55,535 bases of DNA, from the NCBI GenBank assembly GCA_964625145.1, contig CAZVAQ010000003.1, forward strand, positions 1 to 55,535. Reading direction: 5' to 3'. The notes under the pieces are model-generated. The model did not search any database and had not been told where the DNA came from. It worked only from the letters and a program-made list of their open reading frames with translations. The translations under genes and the position numbers were made by a program. Below are positions 34,058 to 41,796 of the stretch, in pieces. Source of the stretch: CAYTRP01 sp964625145. GTDB lineage: Bacteria > Sumerlaeota > Sumerlaeia > SLMS01 > JAHLLQ01. How positions within the stretch are numbered: the stretch's first letter is position 1; every line of letters starts with the position of its first letter.

Positions 34058-35263
34058 TCAGTAAATGGCGAAGCCATCCCCAGAGGCGGGTTGCGGTGGC
34101 GTGCTTTCCGCCACGGCTCGAATCTCATCCACGTACACGTGGTTGATCTCGCCCTGCGCCGTCGCGCTGGTTATGATGCCATTGCGCATGAGATGGGACG
34201 AGTTGAAAGTTTCGAGCGCATCATGATCCAAGGCGAAGACCAGGGTTTGGAAACCGGCATTGGCCTGCAGCGTCTGGGAATCATGGGTATGGTAAGTGTA
34301 GTATGCCGAATCGGAAATGAACCCGAACTCGTCCGGGACTGCTGACTGCGTGAAGTAGGCGACGTCCAGGGGGGTGCCGCTTTCGTTCTCCAGCATCATG
34401 TCGACTTCGATGAAGTTGTAGTTGCTGATGTCCGTCGGGCGTCCATCAAAGCCCGGCAAGAAGCCATTCTGCCAAGACCAGGCCGGACCGTAGGGCCCGT
34501 TCGCGCCCTCAGCGTATTGCTGTTGGTAGTACAATACCCCATCGGTATCCGGGTAATCGATGCGCTCAAAGCCGGTATGGTTCTGCCCCGAGTTTCCAAC
34601 GATCGCATTGCCGTTGAAGTTCATGAAGATCCCGTGGAAGCCTCCATCCGACGCCGTCGGAGTGAAGTCGCAATAGACGCGTGAAGTGAGCGGTGTCCCC
34701 ACCGAGCGCACTTCATCGATGTAGTATTGCAGCGGTCCCCCCGCATAACCGCCCGGGAAGGCTCGAATGCTCACTCCCCACCCCTTGATATGCGCGACCT
34801 GGGGCGGCGTCAGCGACGCCAGGTTGAAAGTGATCGTCTTGGCGGGCTCACCGGCCGTCAATGTCACGTCCGACATGCCAACAAAGGTGTAGGCGTTCGT
34901 GGCCTGAACAAAGAACTGGAGGTTGTGGGTTGGCAGGTCACCCTCGTAGCGGATGTCCATCTCGATGGCGGACAAACCGGTAAGATCAACGCCACCTGCC
35001 GACGGCTGGAACACTGCCCCCGTGTTGTTGTAGCTGTCAGTGATCGATCCGGCACCATTGATGGTGAAGGTCAACTCCGTGGTTTCTGTGTTCTCATTGA
35101 AGTGTGTCGTGATATTCGAGATCGTGCCCGAGCCTGTGCGCCAGGACTCGGTCGAGCCGTCCTCGAAATTGTTCAGCACATGGGGGCTTTGGGCAGTGAC
35201 CTGGGTGGAGAGTCCGCAAAGCAATGTCATCGCGAGTGCCGCTGCCAGCTTGTTGACTGCCAT
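34058..35263 (-). CDS. Secreted two-domain CBM-like protein
   Basis: 401 aa from ATG 35263, chosen for the signal peptide 'MAVNKLAAALAMTLLCGLST' with cleavage after QVTA; upstream in-frame ATGs at 35338 and 35326 add a Pro/Arg-rich stretch. Two beta-sandwich domains follow. The first ('VLNNFEDGSTESWRTGSG', 'GLSAIEMDIRYEGDL', 'GPLQYYIDEVRSVG') and the second ('NYNFIEVDMMLENESG', 'NHVYVDEIRAVAES') both close with a [YI]-[VI]-D-E-[VI]-R strand, the CBM11-type signature seen across this locus. No catalytic residues recognised. It ends 'PASGDGFAIY'. Most likely a secreted glycan-binding accessory to the two flanking DUF5060/GH-A enzymes. Confidence 0.78.
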   Translation of the reverse strand: MAVNKLAAALAMTLLCGLSTQVTAQSPHVLNNFEDGSTESWRTGSGTISNITTHFNENTETTELTFTINGAGSITDSYNNTGAVFQPSAGGVDLTGLSAIEMDIRYEGDLPTHNLQFFVQATNAYTFVGMSDVTLTAGEPAKTITFNLASLTPPQVAHIKGWGVSIRAFPGGYAGGPLQYYIDEVRSVGTPLTSRVYCDFTPTASDGGFHGIFMNFNGNAIVGNSGQNHTGFERIDYPDTDGVLYYQQQYAEGANGPYGPAWSWQNGFLPGFDGRPTDISNYNFIEVDMMLENESGTPLDVAYFTQSAVPDEFGFISDSAYYTYHTHDSQTLQANAGFQTLVFALDHDALETFNSSHLMRNGIITSATAQGEINHVYVDEIRAVAESTPPQPASGDGFAIY

Positions 35264-35292
35264 GGGTGCATACCGTCCTGTCTTGGGATGGT

Positions 35293-35313
35293 GGAGCCCA
35301 TGAAAGGGGCTCC
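35293..35313 (-). promoter_or_regulatory. Leader hairpin 30 nt upstream of a secreted-protein start
   Basis: GGAGCCC (35293-35299) and GGGCTCC (35307-35313) form a perfect 7-bp stem with a 7-nt loop, 30 nt before ATG 35263 on the minus strand. Its placement resembles the hairpins before the starts at 21045, 17426 and 39103. Confidence 0.45.
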
Positions 35314-35390
35314 GGGGGGGTCTCATTGCCGCTCGCATCTACTGTCCTCGCCTGCCGTTTGGGGAGGTTCCTCTGGTGGCCGGCAGGGTC

Positions 35391-35404
35391 GGAAAACATT
35401 TTCC
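35391..35404. promoter_or_regulatory. Candidate LacI-type operator GGAAAACATTTTCC
   Basis: A 14-bp palindrome with perfect 6-bp arms (GGAAAA/TTTTCC) about 130 bp upstream of ATG 35263. Closely similar palindromes lie at 39212-39225 and 39402-39419. LacI-family operators are typically symmetric sites of this size. The regulator at 12521-13666 is the nearest candidate, by inference. Confidence 0.45.
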
Positions 35405-35622
35405 TTTATGGGGGCGAAACCTGCACATCCTCCGAACCGCTGTCAACGGAAAACCGATCAGGTTCAAAGCGACTTCGAGATCCTTTCCAGTCTCGGAAAA
35501 CCTTGTCATTATGCGCTGATTGCTCCGTTTCGAGTTCCGGCAACCGTCCCGAATCCCGCGAGGACAACGGCTGTCAGTTGCATCGCTCCATGCGGGGAAA
35601 ATCATTTACCGGAATGCGGAGT

Positions 35623-38436
35623 TCAGTCCTCCCGGATCTTGACGCCCACGTCCGTGCGAAACTCCGGCATTCCGACCGGAGCCCCGGTCACCGGCATGCG
35701 GCCGATGATGCTCCCGGTTGCCGTGTCCCAGAACTCAGCCACCTGATGCCGCGGCCCGATCAGCCCGTCGGGAAGTTCCGCATCCCGGATGGGGGGAAAG
35801 CCATCCAGTGTCGGCTCCGGGTCCATGGCGATGAAGCTGACCGTGGTCGCATCGGTCCGGCGAATCCACGCCAGCGTCCGGTCGTGCAGGTGCAGCGCGG
35901 AGGCCTCCAGGGAGACGCCCCCCGGCGTCTCAAACACAATCCGCGAGACCGTGCCAGGCCCGGTGTCCAATTGCTCGCCCGCCACAAAGGCGGCGATGCC
36001 CCGGTAGCGATGCCACAATCGGCGCGGCGCGATGTAGCCGTCCCACCACCAGCTCATCGCGCCGCCCGCCGCGCCGTTGGTCAGCGATGCCCAGTTGGTC
36101 GCGTGCAGGTTCCACCCCGACGCATCAACGCCGGTGGGAAGCTGTGCCACGCCGATTTCGCCCATGAACACCGGCTTGCCGTATCGCTCGTGCACGCGCG
36201 ACACGGTCCACCGGATCCTCGGCGGCCAATTGCCAACCTCATACGCATGGGGCTGCACAAAATGAATGTCCGCGGGCCCGTACACGCGGTCATCGTCGAT
36301 GGAGCTGATCGTGAACAGATGATTGTTCGGATCATGCGCGCGGACGGTGGCGGTCATTTCCTGCAGCCATGGCTCCAGGTTATCGCCGATCAGCCCGTCC
36401 GTCCACTCGATCTCGTTGAACCATTCCCACGCCATGATGTTCGGGCTGTGGGAGTAGCGGGCCATCAGGTACCGCAGGCGCCGCTTGAACAACTCGCGCG
36501 CAGTCTCATCAGTCAGGAACTCCGACGGATGCGACAGCGGTCCGCCGTTTGCCGCATTGTACGGATTGGAGTGCCACTCCGAGTTGACGCCGAGGCTCAA
36601 CTGCCCGTGGTTGATCAGGCACAACTGCACCTTGATCCCCAGCTCCTCGCACCGCCGCAGGATATGATCGAGCCTCCACAGGGCCGGCTGGCGCTCGTCG
36701 TACTGCCCCAATCCCGTGTCAGACCATTCCGGGCTGAAGCTGATGGAGAACATCCACACGCGGATGAAGTTCCCGCCATTGGCGGCCAGGGCCTCCAGCC
36801 ACTCGTCGTACGCCAGCGTCTGCCGGTTGCCGTCGCCATGATCCGCATACCAGCACAGGTTGAGCCCAATGGGAAAGTATGTGCTGCCATCGTCGTGGGC
36901 AAAGTAATGGCGGTTCCGCCCGCTGACCCGCACAAAGCCCGGATGAGTTGACTCCTCGACATGAAACTTCTGCTCGCTCGTCGCCGTGCCGTTCCGGTCG
37001 GTCACTGTCACGCGCGTGCGCCATTCTCCCGCTTCCGTCGGTGTGAATCGCACGAGCCATTGCGGGGCCTTTGCCGCGATCAGTTGCTCCTGCCCCTCGA
37101 TCACTTGACGTTCGAAGTCCCAATGATAAAAGCCCGGCACGCGCGCGATGGTTCCCGACGGAGCGACAAATTCCGCGTCGATCGCGATATCATCCGGGTC
37201 ATACGGATTGCCCCAAGTCGCGCTCAGGTCGACACGCGCCTCCAGCATCTCCATGCGCGGCACGGTGCTGTCACTCAACACGAGCCCGTTGATCGTTGGC
37301 GCGCCGTTGTGCACGGTGTTGCGGTGCGATGCAGGATCAAAGCCGATGACTGGGCTGACAGCCCGCCGCCCGCCGCCAACTCGCGTCAAGCCGGGCTCGG
37401 CCGCCGCATCCTCCCGAATCGCCAACTCATAGATGGAAAAGCCGTAAACGGTTGACCGCGTCTTCAAATCCAGTCGCACAGCCGTGGCTGTCAGCGCCTC
37501 AAACGTCACGACCTCCACGCCACCGCGACCGTCATCGATCATTGCGGCCGTGATCCAATCTCCCCCTGGTGTGCGCGCAAGGACATCGTAGGCCGCAGCC
37601 GAGGCCGTCTCCCAATGGATCGCCACCTGGTTGATGCGCTGTGGCGAACCAAACTCCACTTCCAGCCATTGGTTGTCGCCAGTCTCGGATGCCCATCGCG
37701 TGTCGTGGGACTCGTCGTTGACCGCGCTGGCCGGGGTCGATGCGCCTTCGATGCTGGAGGCGCGCACCGTCGCGTCCCACGCCACATTGCCCGGAGCGCG
37801 GAACAGTTCGTTCAATGCCGGCGGCAACCGGCGGGCTGTGGGGGAGGGCTCGATGCTTTCCTCTTCACCGCGCGCCACGCGACGCAGGTTGTCGAACTTC
37901 ACCATTGTATCAGAGTCGTGCCCCGTGAAGGACAACGACAGGCGCATCACGCCGCGTAGCCGCTCGCGCGGATACGCATCCAACTCCAGTGCCACGTCGC
38001 GGTGCTGGCCCGGCGTGACGATCACATTGCGACCGGTCATGTATTCCAAATTCGCGTCGTGCAGGTCCAACCGCAGGATCAAGGTTTTGTCCGTCGCGAC
38101 ATCCACGAGTAGCCGCGCATCTCCGGACAGATCCAACCCAACCGGCCCCGTCGGCAGGGACACCTGCGCCTTTCCATGGGCACGGTCCGGATGCAGCAGC
38201 ACGCGCATGGACCGCGTGCCCTGCGTCGCGAAGTCCTCTGATGTCTCCACGCCATGGACGTCGGTTTCCCATGGGCTTCCATCGCCGTGCCATTCCCAGC
38301 GCAGTCGACCTTCAAAGTCATCGATCAGATCCACGTCCTGCGCGGCGCAGGAAGCCGCCAATGTGCAGGCGATCAGGACGTAGCCGAAGGTTTGCGACAT
38401 CCGGCACATGCGGGCGTGAGGGCGTGTGAAAGCCAT
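35623..38436 (-). CDS. Secreted multidomain DUF5060/GH-A glycoside hydrolase with discoidin CBM
   Basis: 937 aa; signal peptide within residues 13-32 ('MSQTFGYVLIACTLAASCAA' then QDVD), so ATG 38400 is an alternative start. In order: CBM11-like sandwich (about 35-190, 'VDLIDDFEGRLRWEWHG', 'TMVKFDNLRRVA'); F5/8 type C or CBM32-like domain (about 212-350, 'ASTPASAVNDESHDTRWASE', 'WLEVEFGSPQRINQVAIHWE'); DUF5060 domain (about 385-505); GH-A barrel (about 510-800). Acid/base is E675 in WEWFNEIEW and nucleophile E760 in VFMGEIGVA. A beta-sandwich tail follows. The gene starts 4 bp after the pseudopilin stop, so the two are translationally coupled. It likely attacks a beta-linked plant or algal polysaccharide outside the cell. 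Confidence 0.9.
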   Translation of the reverse strand: MAFTRPHARMCRMSQTFGYVLIACTLAASCAAQDVDLIDDFEGRLRWEWHGDGSPWETDVHGVETSEDFATQGTRSMRVLLHPDRAHGKAQVSLPTGPVGLDLSGDARLLVDVATDKTLILRLDLHDANLEYMTGRNVIVTPGQHRDVALELDAYPRERLRGVMRLSLSFTGHDSDTMVKFDNLRRVARGEEESIEPSPTARRLPPALNELFRAPGNVAWDATVRASSIEGASTPASAVNDESHDTRWASETGDNQWLEVEFGSPQRINQVAIHWETASAAAYDVLARTPGGDWITAAMIDDGRGGVEVVTFEALTATAVRLDLKTRSTVYGFSIYELAIREDAAAEPGLTRVGGGRRAVSPVIGFDPASHRNTVHNGAPTINGLVLSDSTVPRMEMLEARVDLSATWGNPYDPDDIAIDAEFVAPSGTIARVPGFYHWDFERQVIEGQEQLIAAKAPQWLVRFTPTEAGEWRTRVTVTDRNGTATSEQKFHVEESTHPGFVRVSGRNRHYFAHDDGSTYFPIGLNLCWYADHGDGNRQTLAYDEWLEALAANGGNFIRVWMFSISFSPEWSDTGLGQYDERQPALWRLDHILRRCEELGIKVQLCLINHGQLSLGVNSEWHSNPYNAANGGPLSHPSEFLTDETARELFKRRLRYLMARYSHSPNIMAWEWFNEIEWTDGLIGDNLEPWLQEMTATVRAHDPNNHLFTISSIDDDRVYGPADIHFVQPHAYEVGNWPPRIRWTVSRVHERYGKPVFMGEIGVAQLPTGVDASGWNLHATNWASLTNGAAGGAMSWWWDGYIAPRRLWHRYRGIAAFVAGEQLDTGPGTVSRIVFETPGGVSLEASALHLHDRTLAWIRRTDATTVSFIAMDPEPTLDGFPPIRDAELPDGLIGPRHQVAEFWDTATGSIIGRMPVTGAPVGMPEFRTDVGVKIRED

Positions 38437-38440
38437 GGAC

Positions 38441-39103
38441 TCAGCGTTCGATCACTGTTCCGCCGGCGGCGAACTTGCCGATGTCGCCAAGGCTGATCGT
38501 GCCGTTTGTCGCATCGTACTGGTTCCCATAGCCACCATAGGAGGTGACCATGAAACCGTTCACGCGATCAGGTCCCATCGACCAAAGGACGTAGCCCATC
38601 TTGGTGTCCAGAACCTGGGGGGCGTGTTCGGCGCTCGGCAGCAGGTAATGATCGTAGAATCGCGAGCGAACGTACTGACCTTCCTGGTGCGCGGCTTCGT
38701 AGAAGTAATGCTGCTGGGCGGCGTAGAACGAACCGCCCGCCGTTTGCGTGCCGCCGACGGCGAAGGGATCCTTCAGCAGGCCGACCGTCAGATAACTCAC
38801 CGGCGAAGTCAGTTGCCACGGCAGCCCAAAGAAATTCCATCCCGTACCCGGATCATGATAACGCCCGCGGTTGTTGCCTTCGGGAGTGTAGATGTTGAAC
38901 GGCACGGCGTTGTTATCCACCGCATATCCGGCAATGCCCAGGTTTAGCGTGCGGATGTCAGCGTACACGCGCGAGACCTTGGACCGCGTCTGCGCTTCCA
39001 GAAAGTTCGGAACCGCAATGGCAGCCAGAATGGCGATGATCGCCACCACGATGAGCAGTTCAATCAGGGTGAAAGCTCGGAACATCTTCCGTGAAGTCTT
39101 CAT
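38441..39103 (-). CDS. Type II secretion pseudopilin (GspG-like) heading the GH-A operon
   Basis: 220 aa from ATG 39103; ATG 39085 (MFRA) is the alternative. Neither has a clear Shine-Dalgarno and 39103 follows a C8 tract. The open frame beyond runs into the assembly gap and is discounted. FRA|FTLIELLIVVAIIAILAAIAVPNFLEAQTRSKV-type helix with conserved Glu, then 'YADIRTLNLGIAGYAVDNNAVP'. Near the C-terminus 'GNQYDATNGTISLGDIGKF' repeats the motif found in the other two pseudopilins. The next gene, a large secreted hydrolase, starts 4 bp after its stop. This is the third pseudopilin in the window placed directly against glycan genes, suggesting a pseudopilus subunit matched to these exported proteins (inference). 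Confidence 0.9.
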   Translation of the reverse strand: MKTSRKMFRAFTLIELLIVVAIIAILAAIAVPNFLEAQTRSKVSRVYADIRTLNLGIAGYAVDNNAVPFNIYTPEGNNRGRYHDPGTGWNFFGLPWQLTSPVSYLTVGLLKDPFAVGGTQTAGGSFYAAQQHYFYEAAHQEGQYVRSRFYDHYLLPSAEHAPQVLDTKMGYVLWSMGPDRVNGFMVTSYGGYGNQYDATNGTISLGDIGKFAAGGTVIER

Positions 39104-39143
39104 GGGGGGGGCAGCCTCTGGCGGGGGGGTCACTGAAGTTGGT

Positions 39144-39156
39144 NNNNNNNNNNNNN
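39144..39156. other. Assembly gap (13 N)
   Basis: Thirteen unknown bases within a G-rich stretch. True gap length is unknown; the flanks cannot be assumed contiguous without read support. It falls in the leader of the pseudopilin gene and not inside a confident coding region. Confidence 0.99.
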
Positions 39157-39211
39157 GGGGTGCCTCGGCAGGCACGCCATGTCGCGGGGTGCCGGGTCAG
39201 GGGGGCAATTC

Positions 39212-39225
39212 AGAAAACCTTTTCT
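39212..39225. promoter_or_regulatory. Candidate operator AGAAAACCTTTTCT
   Basis: 14-bp palindrome with perfect arms AGAAAA/TTTTCT and centre CC, about 110 bp upstream of the pseudopilin start and 290 bp upstream of the ABC lipoprotein start. Same layout as the sites at 35391 and 39402. Confidence 0.45.
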
Positions 39226-39401
39226 CTGCCAATCGGCTAGCTGTCAGTCCCCTCCAATGCAAGGGGATTCTGGCGCCCTCCGGCGATTTTTTCCGCCGGA
39301 ATCCAATAGAAAACGCTTCAAATGAACATCCTCTCCACAGGTCCTCAATTTGACAAGGCACCTGTCAGTTTCCCCTGTCGACGCCTCCCAGAGGGCAGAA
39401 T

Positions 39402-39419
39402 AAGGGAAATATTTTCCTT
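39402..39419. promoter_or_regulatory. Candidate operator AAGGGAAATATTTTCCTT
   Basis: 18-bp near-perfect palindrome (one mismatched pair) about 95 bp upstream of ATG 39513. It shares the A-rich/T-rich arm pattern with 35391 and 39212 and is well placed to control the ABC-GH26 operon. Confidence 0.5.
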
Positions 39420-39512
39420 GCCGTGCGCGACTCCCCGTCACTAATCCCCGGACACCCTGAACGCATCCCGACAAGCCGTCCCACCGGCACTGCAGCCTCA
39501 CACGCCACCGCC

Positions 39513-40847
39513 ATGATACCTGCTCCCCCAAACCTCCGCGCTCGCGCGGCACTGGGCGCCCTCCGGGTCCTTGGCGGATTTCTGGCACTTGCCGCCTTCG
39601 CGATGCTCGTCAACGCCTGCGGATGGGGGAGCTCCCGGCAGGAAGACGGCGTCGTCACTCTCCGCATGGCGACATGGGCCAGCGACAGCGGCTTCGACCT
39701 GGAGCGGGAGATCATCTCCGCCTTCGAGAAGGCAAACCCCGACATCCGCATCGAGCTCATCTACACCCCCTACGACACCTACGCCGAGAAGCTCCTGACG
39801 CTCACCGTCAGTGGCAGCCCGCCGGACGTCTTCTGGACCCAGCTCGAAAACCTCCCCTTCCTCGCCAGCCGCGGCGCCGTCATGGACATCACCGAGCGCG
39901 TCGAGCAGGACCCGGATATCGACACGTCCCTCTACTTCCCCAACGCGCTTGGTATCTGCAGTTACGAGGGACAGATCTACGCCTTGCCGCGCGACGTGGC
40001 TTGTCACTTCTTCGTTTACAACAAGGACCTCTTCGACCGCGCGGGATTGCCGTACCCCACGCCGGAGTGGACGTGGGATGACTTCCTGGCCATCGGCAAG
40101 CGGATGAAGGAGCTGCCCTCCACCGACGGCCGCACGCGTGTGTTCGCGCTGCCGTATTATCCCATCGAGGTCATCTTCCAGAACGGCGCTCAACTCGTCA
40201 GTGAGGATCATCGCACCGCCTACTTCAGCGACGAACGCGTCTGGGGCGCCATCAAGTGGTGGGCCGACGCGATGAATGTGCACGGCATCATCCCGCGCGC
40301 GCAGGAACTCGGCGGCCTCGGTGGCGACCTGTTTGTCTCGCAGCGCGCGGCCATGGCCCTGGCCGGACCATGGATGATCGGCCATTACCGGAAGACATGC
40401 GATTTCGAATGGGACATCATCAACATGCCCTGCGGGCCTGCTGGCAACAAGGCACGCCTGCTCGGCCTCCCCATTGCCATCTCGCCGCAGACGAAGCACC
40501 CGGAGGAAGCATGGCGGCTGCTCAAGTTCCTCTGCTATTCGGAGGAGGCGCAGACCCTGCAGGCGGAGCTGGGCATCGCCATGCCCGCGCGCGCCGACAT
40601 CGCTGAATCAGACGTGTTCATCGGCCAGCCGGTCATGCCCCCCGGCATCGTGCACTACATGGAAACCATGAAGCACGACACCGTGGTGGAGATCGCGCCG
40701 ACATACCACAGCCACGTCAAGCGCGCCTATGAAGCCATGATGGACGCAGTGAATCTGCGCTACATGGAGGCCGAGGAAGCCGGCCAGCATTACCAGCGCA
40801 TCGTGGAGCGCGAAATCGCCAAGGCCGAGCGCCGGGGGCTCATTTGA
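39513..40847 (+). CDS. Sugar ABC transporter substrate-binding lipoprotein (second cassette)
   Basis: 444 aa from ATG 39513; an upstream in-frame start at 39423 would add a non-signal Pro/Ser-rich tail. Signal with lipobox-like 'MLVNAC' (Cys about residue 36), then CUT1-type solute-binding fold: 'VVTLRMATWASDSGFDLEREIISAFEKANPDIRIE', 'GSPPDVFWTQLENLPFLASRGAVMDI', 'ALPRDVACHFFVYNKDLFDRAGLPYP', 'WTWDDFLAIGKRMKE', 'AAMALAGPWMIGHYR'. It should feed the permeases at 40867 and 41793. The GH26 enzyme at the operon's end suggests mannan- or glucomannan-derived oligosaccharides as ligand (inference). Confidence 0.93.
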   Translation: MIPAPPNLRARAALGALRVLGGFLALAAFAMLVNACGWGSSRQEDGVVTLRMATWASDSGFDLEREIISAFEKANPDIRIELIYTPYDTYAEKLLTLTVSGSPPDVFWTQLENLPFLASRGAVMDITERVEQDPDIDTSLYFPNALGICSYEGQIYALPRDVACHFFVYNKDLFDRAGLPYPTPEWTWDDFLAIGKRMKELPSTDGRTRVFALPYYPIEVIFQNGAQLVSEDHRTAYFSDERVWGAIKWWADAMNVHGIIPRAQELGGLGGDLFVSQRAAMALAGPWMIGHYRKTCDFEWDIINMPCGPAGNKARLLGLPIAISPQTKHPEEAWRLLKFLCYSEEAQTLQAELGIAMPARADIAESDVFIGQPVMPPGIVHYMETMKHDTVVEIAPTYHSHVKRAYEAMMDAVNLRYMEAEEAGQHYQRIVEREIAKAERRGLI

Positions 40848-40866
40848 AAATCGGCGGAAAGTCGTG

Positions 40867-41796
40867 ATGCAGGCAGCGCAATCGTCAACGCACGTCCGAA
40901 AGCGCTCCGTCGCGGCACGCGGCGAGGAGATCGCCTGCTATCTCTTCATCTCACCGGCGATTCTTTTCCTGCTCTTCCTTGCCATCGGCCCCATGATCGC
41001 TTCGCTCATCATCAGCTTCACCTATTGGGACATCATGACGCCCCCCCGGTGGATCGGGCTCGAGAATTACCGCGAGATGTTCTTCGAGGACGAGCGCTTC
41101 TGGAAGAGCCTCTTCAACACGTTTTACTTCACCGCATTCGTCGTCCCCGCGGGCGTGGCCGTTCCCTTCATGGCGGCGATGCTCCTGAACACGCGCGTGG
41201 CCATGCGCGGATTCTACCGCACCGCGTTCTATCTCCCTTCCATCGTGCCGGTGGTCGCGGGGAGTGTCCTTTGGTTGTGGTTGCTGAACCCGGAGTTCGG
41301 CCTCGTCAACGCGGCCCTCGGCTCGTTTGGCATCCCCGGACCGGAATGGATGTTCAGCCCCAAGTGGTCCAAGCCCGCCATCATCGTCATGACCATCTGG
41401 GGCATGGCCGGCGGGCCCAGCATGTTGATCTTCCTGGCCGGGTTGCAGGGCGTTCCCACCAGTCTATACGAAGCCGCCGACATCGACGGCGCCAATCGCT
41501 TCACGAAGTTCTGGAGCGTCACCGTCCCCATGATGTCCCCCTATCTGCTCTTCACGCTCATCATGGGGTTCATCACTTCGCTCCAGGTCTTCACACAGGC
41601 CTACGTCATGTCCGCACGCGGCGACGGCGGACCGGTCGACAGCACGCTCTTCTACGTGCTCTACCTGTACCACAAGGCATTCCGCCAGTTTGACATGGGT
41701 TACGCCAGCGCCATGGCGTGGTTCCTCTTTGCGATCATTCTCATCATCACCGTCATCCAGTTCCGCCTTCTCAGCAGGAGGGTGCACTACGGATGA
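40867..41796 (+). CDS. Sugar ABC transporter permease, MalF/UgpA-like (second cassette)
   Basis: 309 aa from ATG 40867; GTG 40864 immediately before it is also possible. Membrane spans begin 'YLFISPAILFLLFLAIGPMIASLIISF'. The EAA loop reads 'YEAADIDGANRFTKFWSVTVPMMSP' and is standard for the ATPase contact. 'NTRVAMRGFYRTAFYLPSIVPVVAGSVLWLWLL' is typical of CUT1 permeases. It begins 19 bp after the binding-protein stop and overlaps the next permease by 4 bp. Unlike the first cassette, neither permease here carries an insertion. Confidence 0.95.
   Translation: MQAAQSSTHVRKRSVAARGEEIACYLFISPAILFLLFLAIGPMIASLIISFTYWDIMTPPRWIGLENYREMFFEDERFWKSLFNTFYFTAFVVPAGVAVPFMAAMLLNTRVAMRGFYRTAFYLPSIVPVVAGSVLWLWLLNPEFGLVNAALGSFGIPGPEWMFSPKWSKPAIIVMTIWGMAGGPSMLIFLAGLQGVPTSLYEAADIDGANRFTKFWSVTVPMMSPYLLFTLIMGFITSLQVFTQAYVMSARGDGGPVDSTLFYVLYLYHKAFRQFDMGYASAMAWFLFAIILIITVIQFRLLSRRVHYG

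Larger units (their letters stand above)
35264..35622. other. Intergenic leader/promoter region with palindromes
   Basis: Some 360 bp without a gene, between minus-strand genes ending at 35623 and starting at 35263. It holds a leader hairpin (35293-35313), a G7 tract, a palindrome at 35391-35404, a half-similar site GGAAAACCTTGTCA at 35495-35508 and a looser palindrome at about 35595-35610. A separate promoter for the 34058-35263 gene is likely here; no confident -35/-10 pair can be named. Confidence 0.5.
39104..39512. other. Divergent intergenic region with assembly gap and operator-like palindromes
   Basis: About 410 bp between the minus-strand pseudopilin operon and the plus-strand ABC operon. 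It contains G8 (39104-39111) and G7 (39123-39129) tracts, the N run (39144-39156), hairpin GTGCCT/AGGCAC (39160-39175), a weak site AGAAAACGCTTCAA (39308-39321) and the two palindromes listed separately. Divergent promoters for both operons must lie here. Confidence 0.6.

Noticed and set aside
35266..36951. 561-codon plus-strand open frame over the GH-A hydrolase
   Set aside because: Shadow of the sense gene, whose catalytic motifs and domains are clear.
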